A stretch of 64,000 bases of DNA from Verrucomicrobiia bacterium (GCA_026125285.1 JAHCLO010000011.1:1-64000); one strand, 5' to 3'. Shown: positions 34,382 to 42,946, numbered from the stretch's first letter. Notes: generated by a model not told the origin, from the letters alone. A program made the numbers and translations.

Positions 34382-34576
34382 CGCGCAGCGTCTTGGAGTA
34401 CGGTACCTTCAGCACCGCTTGCCGACAGCCCACTCATGCCCCAGCCGCCAGTTCATCCCCATCGCGCCTGCCAAAGAGCGGCGGTAAACACGCGCGCACT
34501 CCAACCGCTTCGCGCCCGCTATGCCGTCCAGAATTCGCGCAGCGTCTGGAGTGCGGTAACTTCAGCACCGCTTGCC
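34382..34576. repeat. Dispersed repeat cluster in a 465-base gene-free gap
   Basis: Three units lie here: 34382-34423 (CGCGCAGCGTCTTGGAGTAC, then TTCAGCACCGCTTGCC), a reverse unit at 34475-34502 (AGAGCGGCGGTAAACACGCG, then CGCACTCC), and 34537-34576 (GCGCAGCGTCTGGAGTGCGG, then TTCAGCACCGCTTGCC). The first and third are near copies of each other. All match units in the cluster at 13797-13980. The remainder of the gap 34199-34663 shows no gene. Confidence 0.75.
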
Positions 34577-34663
34577 AACCGACGAGTTGTCCCCCGGCCA
34601 GACATCTCCCCGCGTCGGCAAACGCATTGCGGCGGGCTCCGGGTTCGGGTAGCGTCCCAAGTC

Positions 34664-35161
34664 ATGGATTCGCCGCTTCCGTATCGCGACCGCAGACCCC
34701 AAGGCGCGGCGGACTTCTATTTTGCCATCAACGCCACGTTCCGCTTCATTCAAGACCGGCTTGGCTTGGCGGGTCTGCGCCGGTATTGGACTGACCTTGG
34801 GACGACGTACTTCGCGCCAGTTGCCACAAGCTGGAAGCAACGCGGCCTGGCGGGAGTGGCGGCATACTGGCGCGCGTTCTTCGCGGCCGAACCCGGCGCG
34901 GAAGTGGAAGTGACCGAGTCGCCCAGCGTGGTCACGCTGAACGTGAAGGTCTGTCCGGCCATCCGTCACCTCCGTGAGCATCACCGTCAAATCGCGCCAA
35001 CTTTTTGTCAGCATTGCTATTTCGTGAGCGAAGCCATGGCTCGTCCGGCTGGCCTCACGGTCCGGATTGCCGGTGGCAATGGCAGTTGTTGTCAGACGTT
35101 CGCCCGGCGGAATGATTCCACGCCCACACAAGATCTGACGCAAATCGAGGAGGCCGGATGA
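34664..35161 (+). CDS. Putative L-2-amino-thiazoline-4-carboxylate hydrolase-like protein, first of a pair
   Basis: 165 residues from the ATG at 34664; the open frame before it runs through repeat DNA. The key pattern is a cysteine array: C-x17-C-x2-C in VCPAIRHL... ending TFCQHC, then 23 residues later a Cys-Cys pair (GNGSCCQTF). The partner gene has the same C-x17-C-x2-C. The layout, with a conserved CP start, YC/FC and a closing Cys, resembles the ATC-hydrolase-like family, a loosely characterised domain named after L-2-amino-thiazoline-4-carboxylic acid hydrolase. The stop overlaps the next start as ATGA, so the two are coupled. Metal or substrate are unknown. Confidence 0.7.
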   Translation: MDSPLPYRDRRPQGAADFYFAINATFRFIQDRLGLAGLRRYWTDLGTTYFAPVATSWKQRGLAGVAAYWRAFFAAEPGAEVEVTESPSVVTLNVKVCPAIRHLREHHRQIAPTFCQHCYFVSEAMARPAGLTVRIAGGNGSCCQTFARRNDSTPTQDLTQIEEAG

Positions 35162-35721
35162 TCGGCGTTTACGATTTCAACGGCCATTACGAATGGACCT
35201 TTGCCTGGCTGGAAGCCGAGGGCGGCCCGCCATTGCTGCGCGAGTATTGGGACGTGGCCATTCACCAGGATTCGCAGAGCCACGCGGCCGAGTTGATCCG
35301 GCAGAAGGGGTTTGCTGGCATGCAGGAGTATTGGGGACACACCCTGAACCAGGAAGGCGGCACTCACGCCACCACGGCCACCGAATCAGTCTTTCGCATT
35401 GATATGCACGATTGCCCCTCGAAAGGCTTCTTGATGCGCAACCAACTTCAGCAGCACCGCGATTATTGCGATCACTGCATCGGTTGGATTGGGCCGCTGC
35501 TCCGGCGGGCGGGATTCGTCATTGATCATCAGCACAACCACTGTGGGCAATGCTGGTGGGAGATGCGTCGCGCCACCGATGCTGCGCCTCCCAGCCGGCC
35601 CGGTGAGGTCACCGGTGCGCGCGACGTCAGACTTCGACCCGATTGGAAACCAAAAGGCGCAGCTCTGGACACTTATTCCCGCGCGAACGATCCAGCATCG
35701 AAGCACTCGCAGCAGGAGTGA
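35158..35721 (+). CDS. Putative ATC-hydrolase-like protein, second of a pair
   Basis: 187 residues, start ATG at 35158 overlapping the first gene's stop. It is a distant paralogue of the first. Residues 1-65 repeat the pattern of aromatic motifs (LEAEGGPPLLREYWDVAIHQ), and the cysteine array is C-x17-C-x2-C (DCPSKGF... RDYCDHC), then CGQC 21 residues later. Several His residues near the end (DHQHNHCGQC) would suit a metal site. The last 45 residues are low-complexity and probably disordered. The strict sharing of spacing between the two proteins suggests they form a heteromer or share a cofactor; this is inference. Confidence 0.7.
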   Translation: MIGVYDFNGHYEWTFAWLEAEGGPPLLREYWDVAIHQDSQSHAAELIRQKGFAGMQEYWGHTLNQEGGTHATTATESVFRIDMHDCPSKGFLMRNQLQQHRDYCDHCIGWIGPLLRRAGFVIDHQHNHCGQCWWEMRRATDAAPPSRPGEVTGARDVRLRPDWKPKGAALDTYSRANDPASKHSQQE

Positions 35722-35833
35722 CCGACTGGAGGTTTTCGCTTCAGTTTAATCCAAACCTGCATCAGGCTGCGCGCGTGAAGTCATTACGGCGCGTCGGTTT
35801 TCAACAACGCGACGCAAACCAGTGGAACGAACC

Positions 35834-36514
35834 ATGAGCGCATATTTGCGTTTCAAGCATCCAGTCATTGCGCTGGGGATTGTCCTGCCGGTGTTCCTGG
35901 CTGTCTTCTTCCTGGTCGTTATCACGACCATGTTGGTCACGTTCATTCTGCCGGAGTCCTACGCAAGCACGGCCCGAATCAAGGTGGAGCGGGTGTTGAG
36001 TGGTGATGCGGGCACGGCAGCGACCAGTCTCCCGCCGCATCTTTTCGATCCGTATCTCGTACGGACCGAGGCTGAAGTCCTGCTGTCGGATTCGATCCTC
36101 GGAAAAGCCGTTGAAGCGTTGGACCTCAATACCCAGTGGGGGAAGCGGTACTTGGGTGAAGGCGGCAGATTGAAAAGCTCCGAAACCGTGCTGTTGTTGA
36201 AGGCGCGCCTGGACGCGAGTCCGGTGCGCAACACCTCCCTGATTCAAGTGCGCACGTACAGCGAGGATCGAATGGAAACTGCGAAACTCGCCAACGCTGT
36301 CGTCCAAGCGTATGCCGACCACGTCGCATCCAGTACCGGTGGGTTGCGCGTTCAAATAGTGGATCTGGCCCAACCCAGCCTCCGTCCAGCAAAGCCCAAC
36401 AAACCGTTGAACATCGCGCTAGGGGTCGTGATCGGCGCTGTACTCGGTCTGGGATGCGGGGTGTTTTGCGGCTGGGGCGCCATTTGGTTTCAACGCAAAC
36501 AACAGTCAGCCTGA
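35834..36514 (+). CDS. Wzz-like chain-length determinant domain protein
   Basis: 226 residues from the ATG at 35834; a GTG at 35822 is also in frame. Two membrane helices, about 15-40 (GIVLPVFLAVFFLVVITTML) and about 195-215 (NIALGVVIGAVLGLGCGVFC), bracket a periplasmic region that begins YASTARIKVERV. This is the arrangement of Wzz/polysaccharide co-polymerases. The conserved RPAKPNKPLNI before the second helix is the proline-rich Wzz signature. There is no cytoplasmic tyrosine kinase domain. Wzz proteins set the length of O-antigen or exopolysaccharide chains. The WecA-type cluster is 12 kb away, so a functional link is only possible. Confidence 0.85.
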   Translation: MSAYLRFKHPVIALGIVLPVFLAVFFLVVITTMLVTFILPESYASTARIKVERVLSGDAGTAATSLPPHLFDPYLVRTEAEVLLSDSILGKAVEALDLNTQWGKRYLGEGGRLKSSETVLLLKARLDASPVRNTSLIQVRTYSEDRMETAKLANAVVQAYADHVASSTGGLRVQIVDLAQPSLRPAKPNKPLNIALGVVIGAVLGLGCGVFCGWGAIWFQRKQQSA

Positions 36515-36641
36515 GTGATGAGGACGGTTTCCCCGGCATGGCTGAATTGCGCGCATGGCGAGTGGATCAGCACCATTGCCGCGCGTACCGCTCGCTCGCT
36601 TTTTCCTTCAAACGCCAGTCCGATTACAGCAGTCTCCTTCC

Positions 36642-37517
36642 ATGCGCGCCAAGCCATGTCAGCTTCGTTTCTACCTCGCGTCAGTGTTATCCTGCCTCAG
36701 TCTCCTCATTGGTACTGCAACCGCGAATGATGCAACTCCTCCTAGTGTGCCTGTGTCCGCCGAGCTTCCCGCCGCTGCGGATCTTCGCCCGGAGTTTGAA
36801 CAGTGGGGCTTGCTCCCGCGCAGCCAGGGCAGCCGTCCGACGTGTTCCGTGTTCACCATTGCGGGCGCTCTGGAATTCGCCGTGGCCCGTCGGCAGAACC
36901 GCGGCGAACGGTTGAGCGTGGAATTCCTGAACTGGGCAGCCAACCAAACACGGCGTGGAAACCGCGACGGCGGGTTTTTCTCGGACATGTGGCGCGGGTT
37001 TGAGGCGCACGGAATCTGCACCGAACCCCAGATGCCTTACCAACCGGAATATGACGCCACGATAAAACCGGAAGCCGAAGTGCTGGGAGCGGCAAAGGCC
37101 CGGCTCGCGCTGGAACTAAAACTGCACTGGATCAAGCGTTGGAACGTGAGCACGAGTTTGAGCGATGAAGAATTCTTCACCATCAAGCGCAGGTTGCACC
37201 AAGGCTGGCCCGTTTGCAGCGGCTTGCGCTGGCCGCAGCGCGAAGTGTGGCAGAACGACGTGCTGCAGATGTGTCCGCCTGAGGAGGTGTTCGACGGCCA
37301 CAGCGTCCTGCTGGTCGGCTATCGTGACGACCCGGCACAGGCCGGCGGTGGCGTGTTCATCTTTCGCAACACCAATCGCGGCGGACGGGACGGGTTCATG
37401 CCCTACGACTACGCGCGGGCCTACATGAACGACGCCGTGTGGATCGAATCAACACCGGCGGCGGAAGCAGCATCGCGCTTGACGGCACCTGCGGATTCTG
37501 CCAGACATGGGCCATGA
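36642..37517 (+). CDS. Secreted papain-like (C1 family) cysteine protease
   Basis: 291 residues from the ATG at 36642, chosen because a signal peptide follows (QLRFYLASVLSCLSLLIGTA). The papain features are visible: oxyanion Q62 and catalytic C68 in RSQGSRPTCSVFTIAGALEF, H220 in DGHSVLLVGY, and N243 in FIFRNTNRGGRDGF. The canonical Q-G-x-C-G-S-C-W is relaxed here, QGSRPTCS, as in bacterial C1-like proteins. The length fits one peptidase domain without a long prodomain. The stop overlaps the start of the FG-GAP gene as ATGA (37514-37517), so they are made together. A joint role in processing surface or matrix protein is inferred. Confidence 0.88.
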   Translation: MRAKPCQLRFYLASVLSCLSLLIGTATANDATPPSVPVSAELPAAADLRPEFEQWGLLPRSQGSRPTCSVFTIAGALEFAVARRQNRGERLSVEFLNWAANQTRRGNRDGGFFSDMWRGFEAHGICTEPQMPYQPEYDATIKPEAEVLGAAKARLALELKLHWIKRWNVSTSLSDEEFFTIKRRLHQGWPVCSGLRWPQREVWQNDVLQMCPPEEVFDGHSVLLVGYRDDPAQAGGGVFIFRNTNRGGRDGFMPYDYARAYMNDAVWIESTPAAEAASRLTAPADSARHGP

Positions 37518-38839
37518 TCAAAGCACCCCTCGTTCTTGCCGTGCTGCTCTGTGGCAGCCTGGTTTCTTCGGCCAAGGATTATCTCGTCCACACCTTCAAG
37601 CGACAGCAACTCACCGACAAGTTCTGGTCGGAGGGTGCGACGTTTGGCGACCTGAATCGCGACGGGAAGCCGGATATCATTTCCGGTCCGTATTGGTATG
37701 AAGGGCCAGGTTTCACCAAACGCCACGAGTACTACCCGGCCACGGCGACCTTCCAGTTGAAGAAGGATGACGGCAGCGAGGAAACCATCGCCGGCTTCGA
37801 GGGGGCGCTGGGGGTGAACAACAAATACTCGGACAATTTCTTTGCCTTCGTGCATGATTTCAACCAGGACGGCTGGAACGACATTCTCATCATTGGGTTT
37901 CCCGGCCAGGAAACCGCATGGTATCAGAATCCCAAAGGGGCGTCCGGTCATTGGACCAGGCACGTGGTGTTCAAAGCCACCGACAACGAGTCGCCAACGT
38001 TCACGGACATCACCGGTGATGGTAAGCCGGAGTTGGTTTGCGCTACCGGCGGACGCTACGGGTTCGCCGAACCCGACTGGAGCGATCCCACCAAACCCTG
38101 GCCGTTCCGCGCCATCACACCCAACCGAAAATACCAGCGTTTTACCCATGGCCTCGGCGTGGGCGACGTGAATGGCGATGGCCGGTTGGACCTGTTGGAA
38201 AAGGATGGTTGGTGGGAACAACCCGAGTCGCTGGCCGGCGATCCCGTCTGGAAGTTCCATGAATTTGCCTTCAACGCGAACTCCCACGGCGGCGCGCAAA
38301 TGTACGCCTACGACGTGAACGGTGACGGGCTGAACGACATCATCACCAGCTTCGCCGCGCATGGATTCGGTTTGGTCTGGTACGAGCAGGTCCGCAGCGG
38401 AAGCAACATCACGTTCAAGCAGCACGAGATCATGCCGATTGAGCAGAAACGCATCCCAAACCAATACGGCGTCTGCTTTTGCGAACTGCACGCCATTGAC
38501 CTGGTGGACATGGACAACGACGGGTTATTGGACATTGTGACGGGCAAACGCTATTGGTCGCATGGCCGCACGGGTGATCCCGACCGCAACAGCCCGGCGG
38601 TGCTGTATTGGTTCAAACTCGTGCGCGGTCCCGGCCACACGGCGGAGTTCATTCCGTATCTAATTGACGACGATTCCGGCGTGGGTACGCAGATCGTGGC
38701 GAAACCGGTGAGTAATCCGCATTATCCCGACGTGGTCGTCGGCAACAAGAAAGGCACGTTTTACCTGCGCCACGAAGCCCGCAAAGTCAACCAGACTGAA
38801 TGGGAAGCGGCTCAACCGAAGCCGGTGGGCGGACAGTGA
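37514..38839 (+). CDS. Secreted FG-GAP/VCBS repeat protein
   Basis: 441 residues, start ATG at 37514 in the 4-base overlap. It opens with a signal peptide (MIKAPLVLAVLLCGSLVSSA) and then repeats calcium-binding FG-GAP loops: DLNRDGKPDIISG, DFNQDGWNDILII, DITGDGKPELV, DVNGDGRLDLLE, DVNGDGLNDIITS and DMDNDGLLDIVTG. These build a beta-propeller. Such single-domain propellers are very common in Planctomycetes and Verrucomicrobia and no enzymatic role is proven. Translational coupling to the C1-type protease suggests that it may be its substrate, binding partner or targeting subunit. Confidence 0.9.
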   Translation: MIKAPLVLAVLLCGSLVSSAKDYLVHTFKRQQLTDKFWSEGATFGDLNRDGKPDIISGPYWYEGPGFTKRHEYYPATATFQLKKDDGSEETIAGFEGALGVNNKYSDNFFAFVHDFNQDGWNDILIIGFPGQETAWYQNPKGASGHWTRHVVFKATDNESPTFTDITGDGKPELVCATGGRYGFAEPDWSDPTKPWPFRAITPNRKYQRFTHGLGVGDVNGDGRLDLLEKDGWWEQPESLAGDPVWKFHEFAFNANSHGGAQMYAYDVNGDGLNDIITSFAAHGFGLVWYEQVRSGSNITFKQHEIMPIEQKRIPNQYGVCFCELHAIDLVDMDNDGLLDIVTGKRYWSHGRTGDPDRNSPAVLYWFKLVRGPGHTAEFIPYLIDDDSGVGTQIVAKPVSNPHYPDVVVGNKKGTFYLRHEARKVNQTEWEAAQPKPVGGQ

Positions 38840-38852
38840 ACGGAGGATCCCA

Positions 38853-39668
38853 TCAGAACACAAACCGCGGTTCATAAACCGGCCCGATGCCGTGTTTACG
38901 CAGCAGTTCCATGAACTTGGCCAGCCCGCGTTTCTCATCCGTGCCGAGATGGTAGTGAATGTGCCAGCCCAGGTAATCCTTGCGGAATTCGGACGTGTAC
39001 TCGGTACGATCCCGGATAATGGAATCGAGCGTGTCCAGACCAAAGTCCTTGGCCTCGCGCAGTTGCTGGCGTAAGGCGTCGTTCTCGAGGCCGCGGCGCA
39101 ACGCCCACACCGCATACACAAACGGCAACCCGGTCAGTTCATACCACGCCGCACCCAGGTCCCAAATCTCGTGTTCGTGTTGTCCCAGTGCGAAATCCAG
39201 GGCGCGATCCCCAATCAACATCAGGTAATCGGGCGCGGTCGCGAAGTCGTAGTTGGGCAGCGGCTTGAACTCGGGCTTGAGTCCCCGTTCCGCGAGCAGC
39301 ACCTCCAGTAACCGGCGGCTCGTCAGAGAAGCAGGGTCGCAAAATATCTCGCGCGCTTCCTCCAGCGGCCGGCGGTGCGCCAGCAGCACGCTTTTGACTT
39401 CGCCCAAGGAAGCGACGGCGATTCCGTCCAGAACATCGTAGCGATCCGTCAACAGCACTTCCACCACGCTGACCAGGGCGGCATCCAACTCATCGCGGCG
39501 CAACAGTTCCGCCAGCTTCGCCGGCGTGGCGAAGACGACCTCTTCCTCCAACCCACGGGTGAGCGGCACGGCATTGAGTGCTTGTACTGTGCCGACCCGG
39601 AAGGGCGCCAGGGATTGCTCCAAGCCGTGCTCGCGCTCCCGATTGGCCGCCCGTTGCTCGTGCTCCAT
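38853..39668 (-). CDS. mqnA: MqnA-like chorismate dehydratase (futalosine menaquinone pathway)
   Basis: About 271 residues from the ATG at 39668; a GTG at 39779 is in frame and would add 37 residues that look poorly conserved. The domain is a periplasmic-binding-like fold of the MqnA/MqnD group. It starts FRVGTVQALNAVPLTRGLEE, then DAALVSVVEVLL and IAVASLGEVKSVLL, and has LIGDRALDF and a C-terminal YLGWHIHYHLG. MqnA converts chorismate to 3-[(1-carboxyvinyl)oxy]benzoate, the first step of menaquinone synthesis by the futalosine route. The MqnA call over MqnD is based on the N-terminal pattern and is moderate. No other mqn gene is in the window. Confidence 0.75.
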   Translation of the reverse strand: MEHEQRAANREREHGLEQSLAPFRVGTVQALNAVPLTRGLEEEVVFATPAKLAELLRRDELDAALVSVVEVLLTDRYDVLDGIAVASLGEVKSVLLAHRRPLEEAREIFCDPASLTSRRLLEVLLAERGLKPEFKPLPNYDFATAPDYLMLIGDRALDFALGQHEHEIWDLGAAWYELTGLPFVYAVWALRRGLENDALRQQLREAKDFGLDTLDSIIRDRTEYTSEFRKDYLGWHIHYHLGTDEKRGLAKFMELLRKHGIGPVYEPRFVF

Positions 39669-40042
39669 CCGGCGGGCAATGTCCGCGGCGGGTTCGGGCG
39701 GCACGAGGCGCAGCTTGGGCAACGGATCGGAATTCTCCCGGTGGAGTGAGTTGTCACGGTTCTTGTGCCCTTCGTTCACCCGCGCAGCTTAAGCCCAGAC
39801 CACCTCCAAGCCAAGCCCGCAACCGGTGTTGCCCGCAAGTGTTGCTTGTCCGAGTTAAACTGCGAAAAAGTCCGGGCTGGCAGGACGATTAGCCGTGACG
39901 TCTTGCACTCAGTGGGGGAGAGCGCCGGCCTGCTGACCGGCTGGTCGCGGTCGGAAGGCGCAAAGCCCGCCACAGACCTATGCTTCGGAAAGGCATCCGC
40001 TCGTGCCGAGTGTGAAATGTCCGGGTTGGCGACGGGAAAGTG

Positions 40043-40080
40043 AAAAAGGGGCGGCACGAGCTCCGTTGCCGCCCCTTTTA
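40043..40080. terminator. Strong bidirectional hairpin between secG and mqnA
   Basis: A perfect 13-bp stem pairs AAAAGGGGCGGCA (40044-40056) with TGCCGCCCCTTTT (40067-40079) around a 10-base loop. It has A-tracts and T-tracts at both ends, so it can stop transcription in either direction. It most likely ends the pgk-tpiA-secG transcript (minus strand) 230 bases after secG. Confidence 0.85.
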
Positions 40081-40309
40081 CGACAGCTCCCTGCCTATGA
40101 AAAAGGATCAGGAGCTACCAAACGGTAGGACGCAGACGATTTTTTTCAATCGTAAAGACGAAAAAGTTGTTCACCGCACCAGTCTCCCCTCCGAAAACGA
40201 ATTCCGACGCTCGGGAACCGGTTCGTGCGTGAGGCACAAATCGGCACCCACCCGCGAAGACACGCCCTTGGGACTTCACTCTGGGCGTGTTGCGAAAGAG
40301 CATCGGGGC
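40081..40309 (-). other. Gene-free, strongly structured stretch downstream of secG, possible non-coding RNA
   Basis: No coding sequence is seen here, but several perfect small inverted repeats follow one another: ACACGCCC/GGGCGTGT (40260-40267 with 40283-40290), the palindrome GAACCGGTTC (40215-40224), GTGC/GCAC just beside it, ACGATT/AATCGT (40136-40141 with 40148-40153), CTACC/GGTAG and AGCTCC/GGAGCT (40085-40090 with 40111-40116). The stretch then ends at the 13-bp hairpin. It may be a structured RNA made from the secG transcript, or several processing and termination sites. It does not match tmRNA, SRP RNA or RNase P RNA by eye. The rest of the gap up to mqnA (39669-40042) shows nothing certain. 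Confidence 0.3.
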
Positions 40310-40747
40310 TTAATCGGGCTTTGCTTCCGCCGGCTCGGGTGCGGCGGGCACATCAGCCGGATTCGTGGTGGTGAGCGTGATTGGCGCGGGCTGCCCGGCA
40401 GGGGCGGTTGGTCCGGCTGACGGCGTCGTGGCTGGCGCCGCCGCCCCGGGGAGCTGCGTGCCTTGCTGCTGCAAATGCCGCTCGAAATCGCGTGTCGTGC
40501 GGCCCTGATAGTTGCTTTGGAGACTGGCCACCAGCATGGCCAGCACAAAGAACGTGACCGCCGCATACTTTGTGATCTTGGTCAGCACATTACCCGAACC
40601 GGCCCCGAACAAGGCGTCCGTGGCCGCGCCGCCAAAGGCCAGACCGGCGCCGGCTTCCTTCTTTGGCAGTTGAATCAGCACCAGCAGAATCAACAGCAGA
40701 CACGTCAGCACCAGAATGACCGTCAATAAACCAATCAAAAAGCTCAT
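40310..40747 (-). CDS. secG: Preprotein translocase subunit SecG
   Basis: 145 residues. Two membrane helices (about 3-25 and 60-80) flank the conserved loop KKEAGAGLAFGGAATDALFG, followed by GSGNVLTKITKYAAVTFFVL; this is the SecG signature. A long Ala/Pro/Thr-rich tail (about 95-145) replaces the short E. coli end, a common verrucomicrobial feature. SecG assists SecYE in protein export. The start at 40747 is 10 bases after the tpiA stop, so it is the last gene of the pgk-tpiA-secG operon, a widespread order. Confidence 0.93.
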   Translation of the reverse strand: MSFLIGLLTVILVLTCLLLILLVLIQLPKKEAGAGLAFGGAATDALFGAGSGNVLTKITKYAAVTFFVLAMLVASLQSNYQGRTTRDFERHLQQQGTQLPGAAAPATTPSAGPTAPAGQPAPITLTTTNPADVPAAPEPAEAKPD

Positions 40748-40756
40748 GGTCGTAGC

Positions 40757-41521
40757 CTATATGGAATTCTTGATAATGTCAGCAAAACTTCTTGTCTCGA
40801 GGGCCGCGCCGCCCACCAGTGCCCCGTCCACGTCCGGCTGGCTCATCAATTCGCGTGCATTGGACGGCTTGACGCTGCCGCCGTATTGGATGCGGACCTT
40901 GCGGGCCACCGCCTCGTCAAACAGGCTCACCAATACCCCACGAATGAACGCGTGGGCGTCCTGCGCTTGCTGCGTGGTCGCGGTCTTGCCCGTGCCGATC
41001 GCCCAAACCGGTTCGTAAGCCAGGATGGTTTCCAGCATTTGATCGGCGGTCAGCCCCGCCAAGCTGCCGCGTACCTGCGTCTCCAGCACTTTCTCGGTCT
41101 GGCCGCCTTCGCGCTCCGCAAGCGTTTCGCCAATGCATACAATTGGCTTGAGCGAAGCGCCGTGAACCGCCAGGGCCTTCTTGGCAATCAGGGCATCGGA
41201 TTCCTTCTGATACTGCCGCCGTTCGGAATGGCCGAGGATCACATAGCGCACGGAGAACTCCTTGAGCATCCCGGCGCAAATCTCACCCGTGTAGGCGCCG
41301 AAGTTGTGCTCGCTCATGTTCTGCGCGCCCAAACGGAGGTTCGAATCGAGGACGGATTTCGACACTGATTCCAAAGCGGTGAAGGGTGGGCAGACGACGA
41401 TGTCCACTTCCTTAACGTTGGCCAGTTCGATCTTCAAGTCGCTCACGAGGGCCAGCGCCTCGGCGACGGTCTTGTTCATCTTCCAGTTACCAGCAACAAT
41501 CAGTTTTCGTTCTTTGTTCAT
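40757..41521 (-). CDS. tpiA: Triosephosphate isomerase
   Basis: 254 residues from the ATG at 41521; the open frame before it lacks the TIM fold. Catalytic residues are clear: K14 in AGNWKMNKT, H98 in ILGHSERRQ and E170 in AYEPVWAIGTGKT. The C-terminal phosphate loop GGSVKPSNARELM and GALVGGAAL follow. It interconverts dihydroxyacetone phosphate and glyceraldehyde 3-phosphate. It sits between pgk (89 bases upstream) and secG (10 bases downstream) in one minus-strand operon. Confidence 0.97.
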   Translation of the reverse strand: MNKERKLIVAGNWKMNKTVAEALALVSDLKIELANVKEVDIVVCPPFTALESVSKSVLDSNLRLGAQNMSEHNFGAYTGEICAGMLKEFSVRYVILGHSERRQYQKESDALIAKKALAVHGASLKPIVCIGETLAEREGGQTEKVLETQVRGSLAGLTADQMLETILAYEPVWAIGTGKTATTQQAQDAHAFIRGVLVSLFDEAVARKVRIQYGGSVKPSNARELMSQPDVDGALVGGAALETRSFADIIKNSI

Positions 41522-41610
41522 AATGTAAAAATACCTGAGCACCCAAACGCCCAATTAGATTAAAATCCAGGTTTCACCTTGGGATGCTTTAAGGATCGGG
41601 TCCTTCAAAT

Positions 41611-42867
41611 TCACTTGTCGCTCAACGCCGCCACGCCGGGCAGCACGGCGCCCTCCAAAAACTCCAGGCTCGCGCCGCCGCCCGTGCTCATAAACGTCAC
41701 CTGCCCGCCCAGTCCGGCCTTGTTCAGCGCCTTCACACTGTCGCCACCGCCGATGATGCTCTTGGCGCCGTTCTGCTGGGTCGCCTCGGCCACCGCCTTT
41801 GCCACGGCATTGGTGCCGGCGGCAAACTGCTTGTTCTCGAACAAGCCCATCGGGCCGTTCCACAAAATTGTCTTTGCCCTGGCAATCACGTCGCTGTAGG
41901 CCTTCACGGTGGCCGGGCCGATGTCCAGCCCCGCGGCATCATCCGGACAATTCAGGTCGGAACTCGCGCGTGGGTTCTGCCATTCCATGACCGGCTTGCC
42001 CTTCTTGTCCAGCTTGTCGGTCTTCACGGGCACGGCGACCACGTCGTCCACCGGCAAGAGGAACTGCACCTTCTTCGCCTGGGCCTTCGCGAGCGCGGCC
42101 CGCGCAGTGTCGGTTTTGTCGGCCTCGACCAGTGATTTGCCGGTCTTAAAACCTTGTGCCAGCCGGAAAGTGTAAGCCATTGCGCCGCCGACCAAAATCG
42201 AGTCCGCCTTCTCCAGCAGCCGATCAATGACCTTGATCTTGTCGGACACTTTCGCGCCGCCCAGGATCACCACAAAGGGTCGCGCCGGTTGCTCCAGTTC
42301 GTCGCCCAGGAATTTCAACTCCCGTTCCATCAGCAATCCCGCGGCGCATTGCCCGCCGCGCCTGGCCACCAGTCGCGCCACGCCCTCCGTGGAAGCATGG
42401 GCGCGATGCGCGGCGCCAAACGCATCGTTCACGTAAATGTCCGCCAGCTTCGCCAGCTGTTCGGCAAAGACCGGATCGTTGGTTTCTTCCTCGCTGTAAT
42501 AACGGACATTTTCCAGCAGCAGAACGCCGCCTGCCGGCAGGGCATTCGCAAGTTGTTCCACCTTTTCCCCGATGCAATCGTCCGCAAAATTCACATTGCA
42601 GCCCAGCAGCTCCGCGAGTCTTCCCGCCACGGGCCGTAAGGACATGGACGGTTCCCGCTTGCCCTTGGGCCGGCCCAGGTGCGCGGCGAGAATGAGTCGC
42701 CCGCCCTGCTCGATCAACAACCGGAGCGTGGGCAGGGTTTCCTTGATTCGCGTCTCGTCGGTGATGACCATCTGGCCATCCTTTTCTTCGAGCGGCACGT
42801 TGTAATCCACGCGTAGAAACACACGCTTCCCATGAACATTCAGATCGCGAACTGTCAATTTGGCCAT
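41611..42867 (-). CDS. pgk: Phosphoglycerate kinase
   Basis: 418 residues from the ATG at 42867 (MAKLTVRDLNVHGKRVFLRV). The N-terminal 3-phosphoglycerate site holds RVDYNVPLEE and LAAHLGRPKG. The ATP domain holds ILGGAKVSDKI, GGAMAYTFRLAQG and NGPMGLFE. The C-terminal hinge is IIGGGDSVKAL. Length is slightly above the usual 390-400. It makes ATP in glycolysis by passing phosphate from 1,3-bisphosphoglycerate to ADP. It is the first gene of pgk-tpiA-secG. Upstream lie a transposase fragment and other debris, so its promoter must be within about 80 bases of the start or lie farther back. Confidence 0.97.
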   Translation of the reverse strand: MAKLTVRDLNVHGKRVFLRVDYNVPLEEKDGQMVITDETRIKETLPTLRLLIEQGGRLILAAHLGRPKGKREPSMSLRPVAGRLAELLGCNVNFADDCIGEKVEQLANALPAGGVLLLENVRYYSEEETNDPVFAEQLAKLADIYVNDAFGAAHRAHASTEGVARLVARRGGQCAAGLLMERELKFLGDELEQPARPFVVILGGAKVSDKIKVIDRLLEKADSILVGGAMAYTFRLAQGFKTGKSLVEADKTDTARAALAKAQAKKVQFLLPVDDVVAVPVKTDKLDKKGKPVMEWQNPRASSDLNCPDDAAGLDIGPATVKAYSDVIARAKTILWNGPMGLFENKQFAAGTNAVAKAVAEATQQNGAKSIIGGGDSVKALNKAGLGGQVTFMSTGGGASLEFLEGAVLPGVAALSDK

Positions 42868-42946
42868 AATAAAAATTCCCTTAAAAGCCCGGTTAATCCC
42901 AATCAGGCCGTCCAACATAGCCAAGCCGTCGGGCGAGTCAAAATGA

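Noticed and set aside
39940..40000. SRP RNA-like stretch (GGTCGCGGTCGGAAGGCGCA resembles helix 8)
   Set aside because: The GGAA loop is present but the strictly conserved AGCAG side of the internal loop is not, so it is probably chance.
39860..40042. RNase P RNA-like stretch on the + strand (GCGAAAAAGTCCGGGCT resembles the P4 core)
   Set aside because: The later conserved parts (the GGTGAAA region and the closing ACAGAACCCGGCTTA) are missing and the space before the hairpin is too short.
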